Source of the DNA: Massilia arenae
GTDB taxonomy: Bacteria > Pseudomonadota > Gammaproteobacteria > Burkholderiales > Burkholderiaceae_D
Direction: 5' to 3'
Length of the DNA: 64,000 nt
Assembly (NCBI RefSeq): GCF_008014745.1
Contig: NZ_VPFD01000013.1
Span: 62,001 to 126,000 of the forward strand
The notes under the pieces are model-generated. The model did not search any database. It saw nothing but the letters and a program-made list of their open reading frames with translations, and was not told the origin of the DNA. Of the stretch, positions 62,562 through 64,000 are shown one piece after another; the stretch's first letter is position 1; every line of letters begins with the position of its first letter. A program made the translations under genes and the position numbers.

Positions 62562-63296
62562 TCAGCCCAGCTGGCGCAGGCGATTGACGATGCCCGCCTC
62601 TTCACGCGGCGAGAAGAACCACGGGAACAGCGAGCGCTCGCCCACCGCCTTGTCCTGCATGCCGCCCCATTTCTCCACCTGGTCGGTGCCGAAGGCGGTG
62701 TCGACGCGCAGCAGGACCGCCGGCGCCTGCACCCGCGGATTGGGGCGCGATTCGCACACGGTCTGGAAGCCCAGCATGGCTTCGTAGAAACGGCGATGGC
62801 GCGGATTGACTTCGATGAAGATGTCGCGGCAGCCGTTCAGGTCGCGCGCATAGATCAGGGCCACGTGGAATAGCGAGGCCAGCACCGCCTTGGACTTGAC
62901 CGCCGGGTCGACCGCCAGCTTGGTGATCTCGCACACCCGCCCGGCGCTGCGGCGCACGTCGATGCAATCCTTGAACACCTGGTCGGCCAGCAAGCCTATC
63001 TCGGAATCCAGGCCCAGGCTCAGCGTGCCGAACACCTGGCCGCGGTCGGAAGCCGTCAGCGTGATCCGATTGGGGTCGCTATGGACCTGGTGGTTGCCGC
63101 TATAGCCGCGCCAGGAATACATCTTGCTGATGAGCATACTGGCGGAATTGCGCTGAGAATCGACGTCGGCCGCGCGGATACCGAATACGCGCTCGTTGAT
63201 GGCGACGTCGATGATGCTCGGTTCGTCGGAGGCGCCCCCGTCATCGCCGCTCGGCGCGGCGAGATAGGTCGGCCCTAATGTCTCGATCATGGTCAT
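62562..63296 (-). CDS. FeeM-like N-acyl amino acid synthase, copy B
   Basis: A 244-residue paralog of the protein at 59110-59787. It shares NSASMLISKMYSWRGYSG, DPNRITLTASDRGQVFGTLSLGLDSEIGLLAD, VCEITKLAVDPAVKSKAVLASLFHVALIYARD, IFIEVNPRHRRFYEAMLGF and WFFSPREEAGIVNRLR. It has about 20 extra N-terminal residues that are Gly/Asp/Ser-rich. No ThiF-like partner is beside it. The upstream gap of about 300 bases (63297-63600) holds its promoter and a hairpin but no gene I can support. Confidence 0.87.
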   Translation of the reverse strand: MTMIETLGPTYLAAPSGDDGGASDEPSIIDVAINERVFGIRAADVDSQRNSASMLISKMYSWRGYSGNHQVHSDPNRITLTASDRGQVFGTLSLGLDSEIGLLADQVFKDCIDVRRSAGRVCEITKLAVDPAVKSKAVLASLFHVALIYARDLNGCRDIFIEVNPRHRRFYEAMLGFQTVCESRPNPRVQAPAVLLRVDTAFGTDQVEKWGGMQDKAVGERSLFPWFFSPREEAGIVNRLRQLG

Positions 63297-63342
63297 TCTC
63301 CAGGCAAGACCGGCGCGTCATGCACCGGCGGCATTCCTGATC

Positions 63343-63372
63343 ATCATAGCATCGGAAATTACAATTTATCAA
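63343..63372 (-). promoter_or_regulatory. Sigma-70 promoter of acyltransferase copy B
   Basis: On minus, TTGATA (63372-63367) and TATGAT (63348-63343) have an 18-base spacer. It lies 46 bases before the ATG. Confidence 0.6.
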
Positions 63373-63566
63373 TTGTATTAACGAAAAGTATTTGCCCTTT
63401 TGACATTGATAGCGCAGCTACAATACCGCGACGATAGCAGTTTACGCAGGCTCTGCGGCGCGCACGGACAAGAAATGCGTGGACGGATCACGGCCGCGTG
63501 GCAGCCGGACACCGGGAACAGGAAGGGACAGGCCTCTTGGCCGCACCGGCGATTGCCGGCGGAAGA

Positions 63567-63586
63567 GACCGGCTGCAAAGCCGGTC
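63567..63586 (-). terminator. Hairpin after the polysaccharide export gene
   Basis: On minus, GACCGGCT / AGCCGGTC (8-bp stem, TTGC loop) begins about 15 bases after the stop and is followed by TCTT. It is a weak terminator candidate. A second short stem (CCGGC / GCCGG) lies just beyond it. Confidence 0.5.
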
Positions 63587-63600
63587 TTGCAGGGTAATGC

Positions 63601-64000
63601 TTAGAAGAAGCTTTCCGGAATCACGAGGATATCGCCGGGACGCATCATGACGTTCGCCGAGATATCGCCTTCGTTGATCAGGTCGTCAAGGCGGACATTG
63701 ATCTTTTCCTGCTTGCCTTCGACGTTGCGCACGATGCTGGCCTTGTTACCCGAGGCGAATTCAGTCACGCCGCCGACCGCGATCAACACATCCATCAGCG
63801 ACATTTCGCGGCGATACGGCAATGCCTGCGGACGGGCGGCCTGGCCGATCACGCGGATCTGCTCGTTGAAGTTGCCGACAAAATTGGTCACGACCACAGT
63901 GACCACGGGCTGCTGGATGAACTGGGCGAGGGCCTGTTCGATGTCGCGCGCCAGCTGGGTCGAGGTCTTGCCGGCGGCAGGGAGGTCCTCGACCAGCGGG
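63601..64000 (-). CDS. Wza-type polysaccharide export protein (3' part, runs off the right edge)
   Basis: The last 132 codons of a periplasmic/outer-membrane polysaccharide export protein. The end of a Poly_export domain is seen (LARDIEQALAQFIQQPVVTVVVTNF), then an SLBB-like domain: EQIRVIGQAARPQALPYRREMSLMDVLIAVGGVTEFASGN. The C-terminus is MMRPGDILVIPESFF. In PEP-CTERM/XrtA loci this protein exports the exopolysaccharide. The start and lipoprotein signal lie outside the window. Confidence 0.9.
   Translation of the reverse strand, partial: PLVEDLPAAGKTSTQLARDIEQALAQFIQQPVVTVVVTNFVGNFNEQIRVIGQAARPQALPYRREMSLMDVLIAVGGVTEFASGNKASIVRNVEGKQEKINVRLDDLINEGDISANVMMRPGDILVIPESFF

Noticed and set aside
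63401..63440. Promoter-like TTGACA ... TACAAT on plus at about 63403-63425
   Set aside because: Only 13 bases lie between the two boxes, too short for sigma-70, and no gene follows on plus.
1..64000. CRISPR arrays, prophage, insertion sequences, rRNA
   Set aside because: No regularly spaced repeats, no transposase, integrase or phage structural genes, and no rRNA sequence could be seen on either strand.

Overview
The window is about 64 kb of GC-rich chromosome. It looks like a Burkholderiales bacterium of the Oxalobacteraceae, closest in style to Massilia and relatives. The grounds are the housekeeping order gpmA-rhodanese-grxC-secB-gpsA and petABC-sspA-sspB, a fused isobutyryl-CoA mutase (icmF), a TonB/SapC/cupin carbohydrate locus and a PEP-CTERM/exosortase-type exopolysaccharide region. 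This is inference from gene content; no database search was possible. No CRISPR array, prophage, insertion sequence, integrase or rRNA was seen. There is one tRNA (Thr, UGU).

Layout. 1-0.6 kb: edge of a type II secretion locus (gspG and the start of a gspH-like gene). 0.7-5.4 kb: moeB, a ctpA-type protease, an EnvC-like murein hydrolase activator and gpmA, all on minus. 5.4-8.4 kb: rhodanese, grxC, secB, an SH3 protein and gpsA on plus. 8.5-11.3 kb: cupin, DUF2461, a DegS-like protease and mscL on minus. 11.5-15.8 kb: the cytochrome bc1 operon, sspA, sspB and tRNA-Thr. 15.8-17 kb: a cation/proton antiporter.

17.2-36 kb is a beta-glucan utilisation locus. It holds a sugar ABC transporter, a LacI-family regulator, GH1 and GH3 beta-glucosidases, glucokinase, a FucP-type sugar permease, a cupin-like/SapC pair, a large TonB-dependent receptor, a polysaccharide deacetylase and a GH16 glucanase. 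Four 14-bp palindromes of the TGGNAACGTTNCCA kind (one with a GC centre) lie in front of its transcription units; three sit just downstream of good sigma-70 promoters. This points to one local regulon: GH16 cuts glucan outside, the TonB receptor imports oligosaccharides, GH3/GH1 cut them to glucose, and glucokinase feeds glycolysis.

36.2-37.3 kb is an old-yellow-enzyme oxidoreductase. 37.3-48.1 kb is a Flp/Tad pilus locus on minus (flp pilin, prepilin peptidase, an extra winged-helix AAA ATPase, cpaB, secretin, a tiny CpaD-like lipoprotein, cpaE, cpaF, tadB, tadC, tadD). It abuts a diguanylate cyclase and an HD-GYP protein at 48.4-50.7 kb. icmF follows with a 20-bp palindrome upstream, then a solitary lower-GC HsdR-like nuclease gene and a small unknown gene.

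56.2-64 kb is the PEP-CTERM region: prsT TPR lipoprotein, a FeeM-like N-acyltransferase paired with a ThiF-like adenylyltransferase, a PEP-CTERM protein with a full-consensus sigma-54 promoter, a methyltransferase, a second FeeM-like acyltransferase and the end of a Wza-type polysaccharide export gene running off the right edge. The FeeM/ThiF pair is the strongest candidate for poorly described biology.
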